Shown here piece by piece: positions 6,421 through 7,121 of a stretch of 7,121 bases of DNA. Under the pieces are notes generated by a model that was given only the letters and a program-made list of their open reading frames with translations, had not been told where the DNA came from and did no database searches. A program made the translations under genes and the position numbers. The stretch is from positions 1 to 7,121 of the forward strand of contig JADLHH010000202.1 of the NCBI GenBank assembly GCA_020848855.1, written 5' to 3'. How positions within the stretch are numbered: the stretch's first letter is position 1; every line of letters starts with the position of its first letter. Source of the stretch: Anaerolineae bacterium (GTDB lineage Bacteria; Chloroflexota; Anaerolineae; Aggregatilineales; Phototrophicaceae).

Positions 6421-6434
6421 CTGGGGGAGTTGCA

Positions 6435-7121
6435 ATGATGAGGAAACGGAATCGCTTGTGGCAGCGCATTTTCGTAATGGCAGTCGCAACGGTTGTACTC
6501 GCGGTTTTCGGGCTGCATACGACATTCGCCCAGGGCGATACGACTGCTCCAACGATGGTCGACATCACTTCGTTGAAAATCGCTATCGACACAGCATGGG
6601 TGATGCTGACGGGCTTCCTGGTCTTCTTCATGCAGCTTGGGTTCGCCATTCTGGAAACGGGCATGATCCGTCAGACCAGCGCCGTCAATGCTCTGCTGGA
6701 AAACTTCCTTGAGGCGGGCGTTGGCGCGGTCTGTTGGTGGGTCGCAGGCTTCGGGCTGGCGTTCGGCGCAGACAACGGCAGCGGTTTGTTCGGGACAACG
6801 CTGTTTGCGCCGGGAATCGATACGGCAAGTGTGATCTATTACGGCAACATCGGTACGCTCACGATGTTCTTCTTCCAGTTCGCGTTTTGCGCGACTGCCA
6901 GCACGATCACGACCGGCGCGATGGCGGAACGCACCGACTTCATCGGCAACGTCATCTATACCGCTATCGTCTGCATCTTCATTTATCCGATCATCGTTCA
7001 CTGGGTGTGGGGCGGCGGCTGGCTGTTCCGGCAGGGCTTCTTCGACTTCGCCGGCAGCAACGTCGTCCATACTGTCGGCGGCGTAATCGCACTGGTTGGC
7101 GCTTGGATGCTCGGACCACGC
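6435..7121 (+). CDS. amt: Ammonium transporter, Amt/AmtB family (partial, 3' end missing)
   Basis: The 229 visible codons encode the N-terminal half of a trimeric-type ammonium channel. A signal peptide is evident: MMRKRNRLWQR, then a hydrophobic core, then a plausible cut after TTFA (residue 32). Helices follow at about 54-72, 91-111, 138-160, 171-192 and 208-226. Family blocks are QLGFAILETGMIR (67-79), FFFQFAFCATAS (145-156), TGAMAER (160-166), HWVWGGGWL (189-197) and DFAGSNVVH (204-212). Asp204 and His212 match the conserved Asp and first pore His of AmtB; the second pore His lies beyond the window. Two adjacent ATGs (6435 and 6438) can serve as start behind GGGGGAG; I used the first. The usual Lys-Asn after the first helix (R-x-K-N-x-x-N) reads R79-Q-T-S-A-V-N here. 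It is transcribed away from the sugar operon and is probably regulated separately; a PII-type partner gene, if any, would be further right. Confidence 0.95.
   Translation, partial: MMRKRNRLWQRIFVMAVATVVLAVFGLHTTFAQGDTTAPTMVDITSLKIAIDTAWVMLTGFLVFFMQLGFAILETGMIRQTSAVNALLENFLEAGVGAVCWWVAGFGLAFGADNGSGLFGTTLFAPGIDTASVIYYGNIGTLTMFFFQFAFCATASTITTGAMAERTDFIGNVIYTAIVCIFIYPIIVHWVWGGGWLFRQGFFDFAGSNVVHTVGGVIALVGAWMLGPR

Larger units (their letters stand above)
6238..6434. other. Divergent intergenic region upstream of amt
   Basis: These 197 bases lie between the hypothetical frame on the minus strand and the amt gene on the plus strand. They hold the GAGGTG ribosome site of the minus-strand frame (6245-6250), a short palindrome CCAGA-CA-TCTGG (6267-6278) and a 10-bp direct repeat CTTTGTTGCC (6346-6355 and 6411-6420). 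The amt ribosome site GGGGGAG is at 6423-6429. Near-consensus promoters are not visible; TATCAA at 6369-6374 preceded by T-rich sequence is only a weak -10 candidate for amt. Confidence 0.5.

Noticed and set aside
6314..6712. Plus-strand open frame of 132 codons
   Set aside because: It overlaps the start of amt in another frame, and has no family resemblance; amt in the frame of 6435 has signal peptide and all family blocks.
6306..7070. Minus-strand open frame of 254 codons
   Set aside because: It is antisense to amt and its upstream region, with charged low-complexity composition; the Amt reading on the plus strand is unmistakable.
1..7121. CRISPR arrays, tRNA/rRNA genes, insertion sequences, phage or defence genes
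   Set aside because: I looked for repeats with regular spacing, clover-leaf RNA genes and transposase or defence-type proteins and found none; the window is a metabolic region.

Overview
The window reads as an ordinary chromosomal stretch of a moderately GC-rich bacterium. The mix fits a Chloroflexota (Anaerolineae-like) genome: a CUT1 sugar ABC transporter whose binding protein has a Tat signal and no cysteine, a LacI-type repressor, glycosidase-type hydrolases, and an Amt transporter. The lineage is an inference from gene style only; no marker gene is present.

Positions 1-5583 (minus strand) hold one apparent catabolic unit. In transcription order it is: LacI-family regulator (5583-4561), Tat-exported solute-binding protein (4426-3122), MalF-type permease (2979-2029), MalG-type permease (2016-1114), inosine/uridine-type nucleoside hydrolase (1104-112), and the first 27 codons of a probable glycoside hydrolase (81-1, cut by the window edge). 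The permeases and hydrolases are 9-30 bases apart. Larger gaps lie between regulator and binding protein (134 bases) and between binding protein and first permease (142 bases). The second of these gaps contains a long inverted repeat that could act as an intercistronic mRNA hairpin. No ATPase gene is in view, so the transporter probably uses a shared MalK/MsmX-type ATPase encoded elsewhere.

Positions 5584-5770 are the control region of this unit. A good sigma-70-like promoter (TTGAGA, 16 bases, TATGAT) on the minus strand is flanked by two CG-centred palindromes sharing the core AAACGTTTTC, 56 bp apart centre to centre. They are very probably operators of the LacI-type protein encoded just downstream, so the unit is probably autoregulated.

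Positions 5749-6237 hold a 162-codon minus-strand frame of unknown nature. It has a strong Shine-Dalgarno sequence in front of a TTG start, and its last codons overlap one operator and the -35 box. It may be a small real gene or the remnant of one.

Positions 6238-6434 form a divergent intergenic region with a short palindrome and a 10-bp direct repeat. From 6435 to the window end the plus strand encodes the N-terminal 229 residues of an Amt/AmtB-type ammonium transporter with a signal peptide.

Working picture: the binding protein captures a sugar or glycoside, the two permeases import it, and the nucleoside hydrolase and glycosidase cleave N- and O-glycosidic bonds in the cytoplasm. The LacI-type protein represses the set until an inducer is present. 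The transported substrate cannot be read from the sequence.
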